DNA of 64,000 nucleotides from positions 28,994,810 to 29,058,809 of the forward strand of contig NC_133063.1 of assembly GCF_048771995.1 (NCBI RefSeq), in the 5' to 3' direction. The stretch is from Taeniopygia guttata. Its lineage: Eukaryota; Chordata; Aves; Passeriformes; Estrildidae. Shown one piece after another: positions 10,436 through 24,090 of the stretch. The notes under the pieces are model-generated. The model was not told where the DNA came from. It made no database searches and saw nothing but the letters and a program-made list of their open reading frames with translations. Within the stretch, counting starts at the first letter, position 1. Every line of letters starts with the position of its first letter. The translations under genes were made by a program, and so were the position numbers.

Positions 10436-12179
10436 CGCCCCGAAAAGAGCTGGGCTTTTGGCTTTTATCTTGACGGAGGGGAGTGGTGTAGCGGCGCCCT
10501 CCCGAGCAGGATCCACGCCGCTGGGTCCGCCTCAGAGCCGAGCGTCGGGAGCTCCCGGCCCCGCCGGCCCAAGCGCCGCGCACCCGGCCAGCCTCCCTTC
10601 AGCTGTGTTCTTGCCTCACTTGCTTTTTGCCCCTCGGGGGTTAGGGTGGATTTTAGGCACCTACCCGACCAGTCCTGATATTGTCTCAGATAGTTCTCTT
10701 AACCTGTGTGCTGGATGACATGCCTACTTTTCCCCTCGGCTACCTGAGGCCAGTCCCAACACAGCTGAGGGAATCCACCGCCCCAGAGTTTCTCCTCCCT
10801 CAGACCTTGCATCCTCGAGCACCACTAGCACGCCTCACTCCTGCTCTTTATATTCGGTTACAGCGCAGTGCAAGAAGTATGGCAGAGAGAGATGCAACTT
10901 GTGGAGAGAAACTTCTCATCTCTAGTGACTTTTTCTCCCCACTCTGCTTAGAAACTTGAGTGTCCCGCCCCCCTGCTCAGTTGTTGAGCTCACACATCAG
11001 TGAATATTTAACAGATTTGGAGCTTTTTTTCAGTTTCTTTCCTAGACCGTATGAAAAACCAGACCAGAGCTATAATCTTCTTAGACGCATGGCACGTACG
11101 TATTATGCCTTGCACTTAGGACAAAATGCACGAACTATTTATCTTACCAAAACATCTCTCTAGTGTCAGAAGAGCCTTCCTAAACAGGTGTTACGCTGAC
11201 ACTGAATGCAGAATTGCCTACAAAAGCAACGTGTGAGCGTGTAAACTATTTTCACCATTCTCCCCACCCTATTTCTTGTTTGCTTCTTTCCCACCCTTCA
11301 TTCTCGCGGAGCCTGGGAAAGCTGCTGCTGTTTAGACTTTGTCTGTGTCTAAGGCAGGACATTTTAACACAAATTTGAACAGAGCTGGGGCAAAAAATGT
11401 TTTGAGTGGAGTAATTTTGACAAGGTCATCCGTCATCTGCTGTAGAGATTGATAACACCTAAATTAAAGGCAAACACGAGTAAGAACACCCCCAGCACCC
11501 ATTTTTAGGAGTTATAAAGTTGGGTATTAAAACCTTCTTTAAAGTCTTTGATCACTTCCATTATGCAATATGTTATAATTTTCAACCCCCCACTCTCTCT
11601 TAATCCTCTTTCTGTAGCTCTGCAGCGCTACCGCTCAGCTCGGGGACAGAGGTGCGGGCTGGGAGACTGTTCGCGCCGTCGCTGGCGGCCAGTGTTGGGT
11701 GCACTGACAGTGGGCGCGCTTGGTTTTCTCTGTTTTCATTGCATTAATACAATGTCTCGTTCCTACCCAGCTCCGTTCTGGCCAGAATTTTATCCCGCCC
11801 CATCAATCTCGTTAATTTTTAAAAAATTATTATTTTTACCCTAACGTGTACATCTGTGCAGTGGTTGTTTTCCTTACTGGACTTCTTTCGAAAGTACTGA
11901 ATTGCTTTTAGTGGTACCAATCTGAAAAATTCGTTTCGCTCTAGAAAAATGTGATGAAATAGAGGAAAGATCCTAACTAATGGACTTAAGTATACTGTCA
12001 ATACCTGCATTTGCTTCGAGTTGTTAGCAGAAGTATTCCACGAGTGTTCATATTTAGGAGTACTTCAATCTGTTGCTTTTTGCATTTTTTTTTTTAACAG
12101 ACAGAAAAGTAGCGCTTTGAGCAATCAAGGTGGCAGAATAAAATTTAGAGATTCCCTTGACACTCTGCCGAAGCAGAGG

Positions 12180-12700
12180 AGAGGAAGAAAGAAGGCTAGC
12201 TGTCTTTGCCGGTCCTCAGGCTTGCGGAGGGCAGGGAGGGAGCCGGTCCCCGCAGCAACCCGGGCCCGGCTCTGCCCGCTGCTCCGGTCGGTCACTCACC
12301 CGGGCGGGGGCGGCGAGGGCCGGCGGGCACACTGCGCCTTGCCATTTGGCTTTTGACCTTAGCAACAAGAAGCCCCGATGCGCCGGGTCCACTCGATCCG
12401 GGGTGGGAACGGAGGAGAGCACCCCCGGGGAAGGTCGGTGAGCCGCGGGTCAGCGCCGGTGCCGAGCGGCGGGCGGGGAGAGCGGGGCTCCCTGCGCCGG
12501 GCTGGCGAGAAAGGCAGCGGCGCGTCTCGCCAGGGCAGAGGACGGCTTCTCGCCCAGTCTCTCAAAAAACATCTCCGTTCCCGGCCCGTCCATTCCCTCG
12601 GGAAGAGCAGAGCAGTCAGATCTGCCAGCAGAGCTCCCAGCCCTGAACCTGCATCTCCCCGGGGTGGCTTTAGCCAACCCTGACCTCTGGTCTCGCTTCC
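12180..12700. promoter_or_regulatory. CpG island upstream of PRDM6
   Basis: A CpG-dense block of about 500 bp between AT-rich flanks, roughly 2 kb upstream of the PRDM6 start. The long open frames here occur on both strands with arginine-, proline- and alanine-rich shadow translations and no recognisable domain. Confidence 0.55.
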
Positions 12701-13185
12701 CCAGGCAGAGCGGCTTGTGCGCGTCCCTTCTGTCTCTCCCGAGTTGGTGTATTGTTACTATTTCTTGGATTTGTTTTTGCTGTGAGTTTGAGTTTCTTTT
12801 TTTTTTTTTTTAATATTAAAAAAATTCATTTCTTTGCTACTAGCTGTAAAGATGAGAGGGGAAGAAGAAAGGAAGCTTTAACTACTGCCATCTCCTTCCT
12901 TTTCTCTCAGGCTTTTTCATTATTTAGAGGACGAGTGCTGAAACAAATCACATTGACCGTTTAGAAGGCGATCAAACCTTTATAAAAATCCATCGCCTAC
13001 GAATCGATTGGTGAATATTTGCTAGGAATTTGTTCAAAAGAAATAAATAAGGAGGGTAAGTGTATTAAATGCGAAGGGGGAACACGGTGGTGTTTTTCTT
13101 CATTGATTAATGACCTCTAAAATAAAACAAGCAGGAAGAGGAGCCAAGATCGATAAATTAACTACCCAAATTCATCATTTTCCCT

Positions 13186-13560
<375 letters not shown>

Positions 13561-14049
13561 CCTCTTGCTTGGCTGGGTTTTGTTTTGTAAACAACACTTA
13601 CGATGGATGCCCTTCTCTTTGGAAACTCGAAGGCTTTATTTTAGGCTCGGCTTAGAAAAGGGAGCTAAACCCCTTTTAGCAAGGGATTAAATCGGGGACA
13701 CCCTATCTGATTTCGTTTGACACATAATTAAGAAGTTTGCCTTTCATATTAATTAATTCTCCCGATCTGGGGAAGACAAATGGTCGGTCACCTCTGACAG
13801 GAGTCCGATAAAGGATTCAGCAGCTTCCCTTCTTGCCCTAGGCGTCTCCTCATTCCAGTTTTAAGGTCACAAGCGGCAGAGTTAATAATTTATTAATATA
13901 GACATTTATTCAGATGGGAGTCACGGGAATTCGCGCTCTTCTACATCCCAGCGTTCGGATTCCAGTTCCCCTCAAACAGAAGAAGAGAGGGAGGAGAAGG
14001 GATAGTGGAAGGCTCTACACAGTGGTCCTACACGGACCTATCTCTACAC

Positions 14050-14900
14050 ACGTGTTTAAAACGTGGTACTCCCAACGCGAGCGCTGCCGGGTCAGCGAGC
14101 CCCGTTCAGGCAGGGCTGAAGCGCCGCTCCCCAGGCCCAAGCGTCGGCCGAGGGCAGGGCGGCCTAGGGGCAGCCCCCGCCTCCCGAGCCTTTCCCGAGT
14201 CGAAGCCAGGCACTGCCCTCCTCCTTCTACTTCCCCGGAATCGGCAAGTGGACGAAGCGCGGCGAGAGTCGGTGAAATTGCCCGAAAAAGCCGCTGGCAG
14301 CGCGCTCCGGGGCCGGGCACGGAGTGAGGGGCAGAGAAAGCTGCGCGGGAGCGGCCGCGACCGCGGAGCTGGGGGTCATTGCCGGGGTGTCAGCGGTGGT
14401 CGCTGCAGAGGCATCAGCGGGGGTGTCAGAGGACATCACTGCCGGGGTGTCAGCGGGGGTGTCAGAGCACATCACTGCCGGGGTGTCAGCGGGGGTGTCA
14501 GAGCACATCACTGCCGGGGTGTCAGCGGGGGTGTCAGAGCACATCACTGCCGGGGTGTCAGCGGGAGTCGCTGCCGGGGATCGCGCCCGGCGGGTCCGCG
14601 GACCGCGCAGAGTCCCGGAGGAGCCCCCGGGGGGCGCCCTCGGGGCCCGGCGAGGAGGGCGGGGGTCGCAGTCGCCATCGCCGGCGCTGCGAGGCCCCGC
14701 GGGCCCTGCCGTGTCTCTCCGAGCGGGTCGGGACCGGCGCCCGGCCCCGCCGTGTGACGCGGGCGACACCGCCCTGCTGCCGCTCCCGAGGCGAGCGCAG
14801 CTGCGGCGGGCGCAGGAGCCGCCGGTGCCCGGGGGTACCCGAGGGCTGAAGGAGCGCCCCCACGAAAGGGAAGTGTGTCCCCGCCTTGGGATCAGGAAGT
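14050..14900. promoter_or_regulatory. Distal CpG island with minisatellite
   Basis: A CpG-rich block about 4 kb upstream of the PRDM6 start, with an internal tandem repeat. Long open frames exist on both strands because both GC content and the 36-bp period keep frames open. None shows a known domain. Confidence 0.5.
14376..14585. repeat. 36-bp GC-rich minisatellite
   Basis: Four units stand in strict 36-bp register at 14,434, 14,470, 14,506 and 14,542. The first three are almost identical (each starts catcactgccggggtgtcag) and the fourth diverges in its second half. Degenerate partial copies precede them from 14,376. The unit is itself an internal duplication of a 'ggggtgtcag' element. Because 36 is divisible by 3, a 12-residue periodic translation appears in several frames. 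Confidence 0.95.
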
Positions 14901-15344
14901 AAGAGGCTGTCCGAGAGGGTCTGCTGCGGGAAAGAAAGGAAAACACCTGGCCACGTGGAACTGGACAGCAATTGTTAAATGATTTGGCAGTGGCCACGAG
15001 GTAGTTGCCAGCCAGGTCCGTAATGACTTTCTGCCACTATTGACCTGATACGGATGTGAACTCGTGACCCTTGGGGCGAAAAGCGCTATAGTCTATTACC
15101 AATTCCCCCAGCCACCAAATCCTCCTCACAGACAGTATCAAATGTTTATGCCCGTCAACAAAACAAACTGCTCCAAGCAAGGCACACTGCAGATAGGATG
15201 AGAAAAGTTAATTCTCACTTGTAAAGACCTAAAAATAAATCAAGTCATGGCATGAAGAAAGTTGCCACAATAAATTTGGATGAATTTCTTTCCTACTTTC
15301 ACAGAGAACATCTGAAAGTACTCTCAATTATTTGGGAATTATAG

Positions 15345-15494
15345 GTTTTTTTTATTTTGTTTTGGTTTTTTTTGTTTGTTTGTTTTTGTTGGATTGGTTT
15401 TTTTTTTGGTTGGTTGGGTTTTGTTTTTTGTTGTTGTTTTTGTGGGGGTTTGTTGTTCTTATTGTTGTTTGTTTGTTTGTTTTTTCCTTTTTAA
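15345..15494. repeat. T/G-rich low-complexity tract
   Basis: Irregular runs of T interrupted by single or paired G (for example gtttgtttgtttttg). Similar tracts occur at 1746-1772, 16,116-16,202 and 24,282-24,363, and in complement at 62,286-62,410. The hydrophobic phenylalanine/valine frames over it are compositional. Confidence 0.85.
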
Positions 15495-17639
15495 GCCCCA
15501 AACCAGTGTTTTTATCTATAATGCAGCACTTCAAGATGTTTTTCCAGATAGGATTCTAGAACTTAAAATCCATTCTCTGGCTAATAACAAGATTAATAGG
15601 CAGAATACTTTAATCACTTCTGACATCTTTAAGCCCAGCTCTTGTGGGTTTTTTGATGTTTGCAGTCTGAGTGTACACTCTTACATGTACCTCATTCAAC
15701 ATTTTTTTTAAGGAAGCGGGCAGACCTTTCAGAAGGCAGACCTCCTTTAAAATCCCTGATGCCAATCCTTCCAAAATCAAGTGATTCAGCATTTTGAATG
15801 AAACTCTGGGTGGCTACTTTGAACAGCAAAATAATCTGGAGAGTTTTCCTTTATCTAAAAATAGCTCTCAGAAATACAGAATCTATTAAACATGATATTT
15901 TGCATGTGACATAAGAACAATAAGGTCTGGAGAAAACTGCCATAATATTTGAAGAAATAAATGGAGATTATGGGGTTTCTGTCCAATTTTTGTGCAGGAT
16001 TGTAATCGTGACTCAATATTTTGGACAGAAAAAATTCACATTCTCTGTTTTCCATTTAAAAGTTTTTCAAAATGTTTACTTTTCTAACAGATTTCTGCAG
16101 GCCTGAACTTTAGTAGTTTGTTTTGGTGGGGTTTTTTTTAGGAGGGACAGGGGTTGAGGTTTTTTTTGTTTGGTTTTTCTTGTTTTTTATTTTTTTTTTT
16201 TTCCTTTATAAATCACCACTGAATCTCTTGATGGGGAAAGGAGAAGACTGACTGTTCCAGGAAACAAGAGTTCAAAGCAGGGATTGTATCTTCCTTTGCT
16301 TTGTGAACCACATGGTAAAAGGCTGCAGGTACAATTCTGGAGTATCTGCCCTGCCAATATTGACTGTTTCTTAGTGGTCTATGTCTGGTGGATGATAATC
16401 TGCTTAAAATAAGACTATATGTCAAACTAACTTCAGCAAGTCAGATTCTTGAATACAATTGTTCTTTCTGACAGCATTATTCAGGAATGGCCATCTTGGA
16501 TTTTATGTTTTAATCCCAGCCAGCAGCCACTTGCTCCTCCCCCACCAGTGGGATCAAGGAGAGAATGGGAAGGGTAAAGCCAGAAAACTCATGTTTTGGG
16601 ATAAAAACAGGTTAATAAGGAAAGCAAAAGCCACGCACACAACCAAAGCAACACAAGGAATTAATTCACTGATTCCCATGGGCAAATATCTCCAGGAGAG
16701 CAGGACACATAAAGGTGACTTGGGAAGACACCATCATGTCACCCTGTTCTTTTGAAAGTTTTAAAGTTGTTTTAAAAGCTTTCTATGCCTTCAGATGTTT
16801 ACATTTCTAGTGGAGTTTGGCATATACTGTTTATGTAAATAATTATTTTTTTGCATTCTTCTTTGTGGGAGGAGAGAATTGATGGACTGTTGGTTTGACC
16901 AGTGTGGTTGGAGAGGTGGCAATTTCACCCTCCAATCCACTTTTGAGATTCTATATTTTGCGAAGTCAGGAATAAAACTTCTCCTTTTTTTTTTTTTTTT
17001 TTTTTTTTTTTTGCATCTTGAGTAAATGCATGAGTTATTTTGTGTTGTCGTGAGACACCATCACTGCAAGAATGCATATTCTTCTGCCTCTGCTTTATGT
17101 CCTGAGCATAATGTCACATGGTCTGGAAATCCCTTTGGTCAGTTGGGTCACCCGTCCCAGCTGTGTGTCCTCCCAGCCTCCCACGCACTCCCAACTTCCT
17201 CACCAGCGTGGCAGTACAAACAGCAGAAAATGCCTTGGTTCTGTGTAAGCTCTGCTGAGCAATAACAAAGCATCTCTGTGTAATCAACCCCATGTTCAGC
17301 ACGAATCCAACACACAGCCCCACACCAGCCACTGCAAAGTACATTACCCCAGTCAAACCCAGAACGCTGGCAAAGTTTTGTGTATAGAGAAGGAACTAGG
17401 GAGAGGGTAGTAGTCCTGAAGATCTGCTAATGAGTACCATGATGTGAACCATGCATGCTGTGAAAAACGTCTGGTCACAGCTTTAGCACCAAGTAGAAAA
17501 TTTTAGCTGCCACGACAGTGTTGTGGCACCTCATGATGGCACCTCATGAGCAATGGAGTTTTCTAGGTAAATGAATAAAGCTGAACATTATATGAAGATG
17601 AATTCTCAAGGAAGATCTAATTCAATAACTGAAATATCT

Positions 17640-17782
17640 AAGTAACTACAGTAGAGTACTTGCTACTCCACTACAGTTACTCTAGATCAGTTTCCAATGC
17701 TTTACAAGACAAATGTTTGTTTCAGTTCTTCATGTGGTTCTTAAAGATTTCCTATAAAGTTATCTAGAACTATAGTTCTAGA
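17640..17782. repeat. Two neighbouring inverted repeats
   Basis: An imperfect inverted repeat (arms of about 18 bp, starting agtaact and ending agttact, at 17,640-17,682) is followed 80 bp later by a perfect 20-bp palindrome at 17,763-17,782 (tctagaactatagttctaga). Confidence 0.7.
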
Positions 17783-20700
17783 AGTCCAAAACTAAATCCA
17801 GAAATACAGATGTTAAAGAATAAATGACATAGATAAAACATATAGGTTTTTAATAGAGAGCAAGCATACTGAAGCTGGCAATTTTCTGCAGCAAGGTTTA
17901 CATTCTAAAATTCTCTAGTATGAATTATTAAAAGCAGGGAGCCAAAACCAAAACAGCTGATGTATGGAAACATACAGAATGGCTACACACTTCAGGTATT
18001 GCCTAATACCTCATTGTGAAATCCTGAACTCTTCCCTTCTGACTAACAACAATCAGGTTTTCTAGATTCCTGTTTGGTTTCTGACAACCGCACTGGCGTT
18101 GTTCTTTCACCTCGTGCACCTGAGCTAAATCTATTCTGGGAGCTAATCCCTCAATTAAAAAAAAAAAAAAGAAAAAAAAGTAGGCTTTCTGTAGCTTATC
18201 ACAGATACTTAGCCTCCATCCAGCTGAACTCATATTTAAAAAATAGACAACCCTGAAAGCCAAAGCCCTAGAGGCAAATGATTTTGTAAGCTATTCCACA
18301 TTTCTGCTGCACTGGCAGTGCAAGTATAGATTTTGGGTTTAGAAAGAAGAGAAAGCATAGGCTGAGAGAAAACACTTTGGTTGCTGAGTTCAGTACATTG
18401 GCATTGCAGTCAACAGTGGAACAACTGTTAAGTCCAAAAAAAGTTTCAAAAAATAATTTCTGTCTACTGTATGCTGTAAGAGCTCTACCCTCTCCTTCTT
18501 CCCCTGAAAATACCCAATAACAATCACAGGGCTTTCAGTAGAAAAGGCAGGAAATAAACTCCATAAAACTTCAGAATACACTGCACCATAGGCAAAGAAC
18601 TACAGCTGCATGGAAGAGAAAGTCTGTGTAGGATCTTTCTGTGGCACTGAATGCCATGAGAATTTGCAAAATTACCTCTACTGCTATACAGAAAGGTGTT
18701 TGGGATCTATTTAAAATTTCCTTGTCTATCAAATGCTCTACTAAGAGCATCTCTCTACTGAGAGAATGCACTTAGTGCTAAACTTGAAAATTTGTTTACT
18801 GTTACAATATTTCAGGCTAATTAGTCATACAAATGAATTTTTTATTGTAAATTCCTAGTAGGACTATTGTTTCACTACAATCTTTATAAATTTTAAATTT
18901 CTCTAAAGCTAATAACTTCAACATGTTACACTTATATTTCCAGGGAATTTAAAATAATCAAAGTCATGCTGTCAATATGATGTATGATAAAGTAACTTAA
19001 GGGATGAGCAATATGTGCAGTTCAGTGGAGCTCTCACACAAGTCATTACTTGTGTTGCCTCTTTTCAGACATACAAACCCAAATCACACTTCTTAAATAG
19101 AAATGGATTAGTGGGCTACTTATGTGAAATAGATCTATGAAATTCAGGAATGTTATCACTACTGTTCATATGAAACAACCCATGTCTCTGATGAAACAAA
19201 CTCATAATGCATGCCAGACAAGTTAATTGACCTGGCTCCCTCCAGCATTCAAAAACTTCTGTACTTCAAAGTAATTTCCTGTCTATTCTACACCTGCGTT
19301 GATTATTAAAACATGCCACATAAATCAATACAATGCCACTACCTAAGATAAAATGCCCTAAAACCCACTGATAATATTAAAATATTAAGCTTTAGCTAAT
19401 AGTATTTGCAGCATACTGTTTTACACTAACACATACAAGTGATCTTCATTATGGAGAGGAAACAAATGCAGTCACCATACAAATCCAATGTAATCTAAAC
19501 CATGACATGTCCCAAACATCTAAACTAAAACTACAGTACTTTAAAAGTTCAAACAGATTCTAGGAAGAAATTAATTTTACATTCTGTTGAGAGATTGCTG
19601 TCCTTCCTGTTCCTTAACAGCAGATTCTAGTTACGTCTCTAGAAGGTGAGGTGAGTACACTACTGATCTTACTCTTCTGTTCCGTTAAGCTTCACATTCC
19701 TTGAGCAACCTTGGCATGTACTTTTTCAAACGTATTCTTCCTGCCATTTTCACTGATAATTTGGTTGTCCAACATGTAATCTTGCTCCTTATGGGACTTC
19801 CAGAGAGTTTTTTAGATTTGCTAAACCATTACAGAAGAGCAGAGGCAGGAAAGTGAGCAGCTAGCAAGAGAGCCAGAGACACTACTTTCAGAAGCCAGCA
19901 TCAGGAAATGTAAAGATACAGAAGTAGCTCCCAGAAAAAAAAAAAAAAAAAGAAAAGAAATACAGATGATGTTTTTCCTAAGTACCTCTTAATTCTTTCA
20001 GGCCAAAAAGCCTCATAATAAAGTCTTGACACATTTAACATAGGACTGCAATATTAGACTACCTTCAGTGAATGCAGAGCAACATAAGTAGTACAGACCA
20101 TAACAAAATGTTACATTAAAACATTCATTTTATGATTATATTTATAATTCCAAAGAAAAATATTATAGGGCTGGAAGAAAGCAAGTACCTCAAACACAAA
20201 GCACACATTTTGAGAAACTCCCTAATATCCTATATAAGGTTTCTTCTTTTCTGTTTAAGTTTTTGGTAATCAAGAACAAAGAGTTATAAGAGTGGGTGAA
20301 TTTTGGTGACATCAGTGCGTCCCAAGTCTCTGGGTGCAGGAGGACAAGTGCTATAATAAACACTACCAGGCACTCAGAGTACAAAGCTTGCATTTTTAAA
20401 TCTAATTTTTCATTTTCCATCCTATTCCAAGAAAAGACTGAAGATTTGCAAGATGCAGCTTTAATCACATGCTTTAGACAAAAGAAGTAAGAATCATTTT
20501 AATATAGATTTATGCCATAACTAAAGATTGTCATGTTTCTCTTTAGCCATTTGGAGGGAAAATAATTCCTCAGCTAAAACTGCATGACCTGAAGAAATTA
20601 GAGAATCATTATTACTTCTTTTGAATTTTTTTAAATCATGTACAAAGGGCAATAACATTCACAGACTAATTCAGAGTAGCCTGAGAACCTCCTTCAAGTT

Positions 20701-23700
20701 CAGCATGAGAACTGAACCTTTCAACAAAGTCTGTTTAGTCTTTGAATAAGAAAACTTTCAAAGACACCTTTTTCAGAGTGTATTTATGGAGGGTGCTCAA
20801 GGGGTATTTTCTGCAATAATTTTTATAAAAGAGAGTTTTTTAGAATAGTGAATGGCATGCCAATGTGTGCGTAGACAATATAGTGAGCCCTGAGTACAAT
20901 CTGATCTTGAGTCACAGCACATCTATCTCCATTCATTTCTGTTAAAATCTGGACATACAGACAGATATAGAATTCTGGAAATTAATCTGACAGCTATGCA
21001 TTATGTTACGTTTGTACCCTAAGAAGCAGATTGGAAATCAATAGAGATAGTCAGAAGGAATAGACTCTGCATAAAACAGAGTATGATACTGGATTTATTA
21101 GATCTGGTTTAGTATTCAGTAGAATCTTGGAACATATTTTCTCTTGCCAAATGACAGAAGTATATACTTATACCAAGAGATATATACATACACAAAAACA
21201 CACACAGGGAATATAAAAGTATCTAAAGTATATATAGATGACTAGTTTGTTATATGTAGTCATCCCCTAGCTTGAATAGACATATGGAAGTTGCCATTTC
21301 AAAGAAAATTATTACCGTTAAGTGTACTTAATTTCAGCTTATTTAATGGGCACTTGACACTGTGCTGAAAGCTATCCTTAAGCCTTTTACATTGATTGGT
21401 ACAATTGTATCTGTTTAAATCCAAAATGTGACTGTCGTCAGGAAAGTGACTATATAAAAATGACATCTTCCAGCAGACTTACTCCTGGTCTTCACTGAGT
21501 CATAGCTGCTTTTCCTTCTTCTGTTTTTGTGTGATTAAAAAATATTTTTCCACCACTTTTGATTTCTGGTAGTTGTGTAGAATCAACACAGTGGTAAGAG
21601 AATGAGGTAGACAGTTTTCCATTTACATGAGATAAGCAGATTTATTAGTTAACCTCTGATTATTTAATCTTTATTATCTGTGATATGGTGTCATCAGAAA
21701 AATAGCCCCAGCTTTGATTTTTGAACCCAGGTTGTATTTTCAGGAATAACTTCATTAAAACAATTTTGAATTTCTCAAAATATTAAATGCAGGGTAGAAA
21801 ATCTAAGAAACAATACAAAACACAACCATCAGTACTGTATAGTTACGGTCACTTAAAATCCATATTATAAGCATTTTCCCACATAAAGTCGGTTATAAAA
21901 AAATCACCAGTACTGGAATACTAGGGTGTTCTATCACTGAACTCATCTACAATATATATTTTTATGTGATGCATCCATAATATTTCATACAGTCTTACAA
22001 ATCATGGAAACAAAGACCCAAGAATAATCTTATTAAATTTTCCTTTTTCTAACCTTTTAAGGCTTCTTTCTTAACCTGAAGAAAGTTAGATCACTTACTC
22101 AATATCCCACATACTTTCAAAACAATCTGGAGAATAGATGCTGACATTAGGAGGACTTGGTTATGTAAAGCATTTAAAATAATATAATTTATAAAGAGAA
22201 ATGGACCAGTATTTTGGTAGCCTTTTGGAAAAACATGATGTTTTGGGTCTGTTGCACACAAGAAATACCAAGTACAACGTAAATTAAAAAGGCTGAGGAT
22301 AATAGTTATTAGTTGTGCATAAGATAAGAGCTGGTAAAACAGGGTATTTGATTTATAGGGCAGGAATACCTGGAGTATCAATACAGAATGCAACCAAGGT
22401 AACTATGTGCAAGTACTTTCTGAGAACCAATGACAGGTGTTTTCACTTTACATGTCTTTGTTTTACATCTCCAGAAAAGCTGGGAAAAAGACCAGTGCTA
22501 ATACACACTGTGTTGCAAAAAGAAGGGATCTAACACCTGAAGACCTAAGCAGACCTGCTACACTGTATAGAATTAAATTATATCTGGGCAGATGGACACC
22601 CAGATGACAGGGCTGTCCACATAAAATGGCATGGAAACTAACAAAATGGCACAAAAGATTTGCAGAGACATAGAGATTGAGAAAAGCAGGACTTAAACCT
22701 GTTTATATACTGAATAGTGTGCACAAAACTGTGTCAAATACATAGGTTGAGACAGGATGGCTGAAAAACTATGAACGTTCTGTAATGATTCTCCTTTCTT
22801 CATGACCCCATATCTCTGGTTTCTGTACTCAGGCTAACTAATTTCCCCAATAATGTAATAGGCAAACCTTCCTGTCTGCAACAAGGTAGTCTCTACAGAG
22901 GTACTAGTTATTACTGATTTGTAAAAAAGCTTTGATATCATCTGGTGAAAAATTGTGTATGTGCTAAGTATATGATTTGTTAGTAGAATGGCAGTGAATG
23001 AACCCACTCTGATGGTTAATAATGCACTGGTTATTAGCCATTAGACCACTTTTCGTGCCTATGATACGTGTAAAGTACTCCAAACTGTGTGTGCCTGTGA
23101 CTATATGCATGAGAGGGATAGAAAGAGAAAGGCAGGACCACTACGTGCATAAGAGATCTCAATGGAAACTAGAACAAAACCAATCTGAGTTGCCAAGAGA
23201 CCTAATGTTCTATTATGACCAAAATAATGTCAAAGTAAATCAAGAGGTCAAGCAGCAGCAGCAAAAATTCATCACCAGTCAGAGTACAAAGACCAAAAAT
23301 TATCTCTTTAGAACACTGTTTCCCACTGCAGAGGACAAAGTCCAGCTTGAGATGAAACCAAGAAATGTTCTTTGAAAGATACTGCCACATTTACAGGGTA
23401 CTACAATCACAAGAAAAAAAATTGAATATTAAATAGCAAATGCAAGATCTTCTATTGGTAGCAGATTTTTTTTCTTAAAACTGGATTGATAATTGGTTTA
23501 CTTTGTGTCATTATTAAGATGTTCCCCACCATCAAAGAAAGATTAACAATGTGAGAATCCAATGGGTTTAGAGAATGAAGAAAAACTGTAACTGTTTAGA
23601 CCAAAGATGTGGCAAAATGTAATAGTGTCCTGAGGTGTTGGAACATAAAATGCCTAAAGTATTTGTAGTTTGAAAATTTTGACAAGTTCAAGATTTGGAA

Positions 23701-24046
23701 TTAAAGAATTGTTAGTGTTGGCAGCTTTGTTAGGGGGCAAGTAACTCACAATGATCTTAATTTTGTTCTCAAAGTTGGATGTGAACAGTTCACAAAGTTC
23801 CGTTGATGGAGGAAGAACCAGATTAGTCAGCTTCCCTGCAATAAAAAGTTACAAGAAAGTAGGGCAGTCTGCCCATTCAGCAATTAAGTTGGAATAATAA
23901 GCAGATCTGGCTTGTTTCAAAACATCTATGTACACATTTATATAGCACAAACTTGTAAGTGTACATGCAGACAAGAAGTCCTCAAACAGCATTTACCTTA
24001 CAGCCCAGAACATTCACTTTTGAGTACATATTCCAAAAAGAAGTGT

Positions 24047-24090
24047 ACAGAATTGGTATCCCCTTTACAGAATTGGTATCCCCTTTAGGG
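24047..24090 (+). repeat. Two-copy short tandem duplication
   Basis: A block of about 21 bp containing acagaattggtatcccctt occurs twice in immediate succession. It looks like a recent local slippage or duplication event. Confidence 0.85.

Noticed and set aside
8524-10718. Long plus-strand open frames (up to 312 residues) opposite and upstream of the PRDM6 exon
   Set aside because: They are antisense to the recognised PRDM6 exon or lie in its CpG island, have arginine/proline/serine-rich translations without domains, and are explained by GC content.
14376-14585. CRISPR-like repeat-spacer structure
   Set aside because: Units are contiguous and identical through their whole length with no variable spacers. 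The genome is vertebrate.
14005-14997. Open frames of 137-256 residues with a 12-residue repeat, on both strands
   Set aside because: Produced by the 36-bp minisatellite and CpG-island composition. There is no known domain, and several frames are open at once.
15332-15711. Hydrophobic small membrane protein frames
   Set aside because: The phenylalanine/valine/leucine runs come from T/G-rich low-complexity DNA.
17026-17356. Possible processed pseudogene to the right of a poly-T run at about 16,986-17,012
   Set aside because: A minus-strand retrocopy would place its poly-A tail there, but the 80-residue translation matches nothing I recognise and no target duplication was seen.
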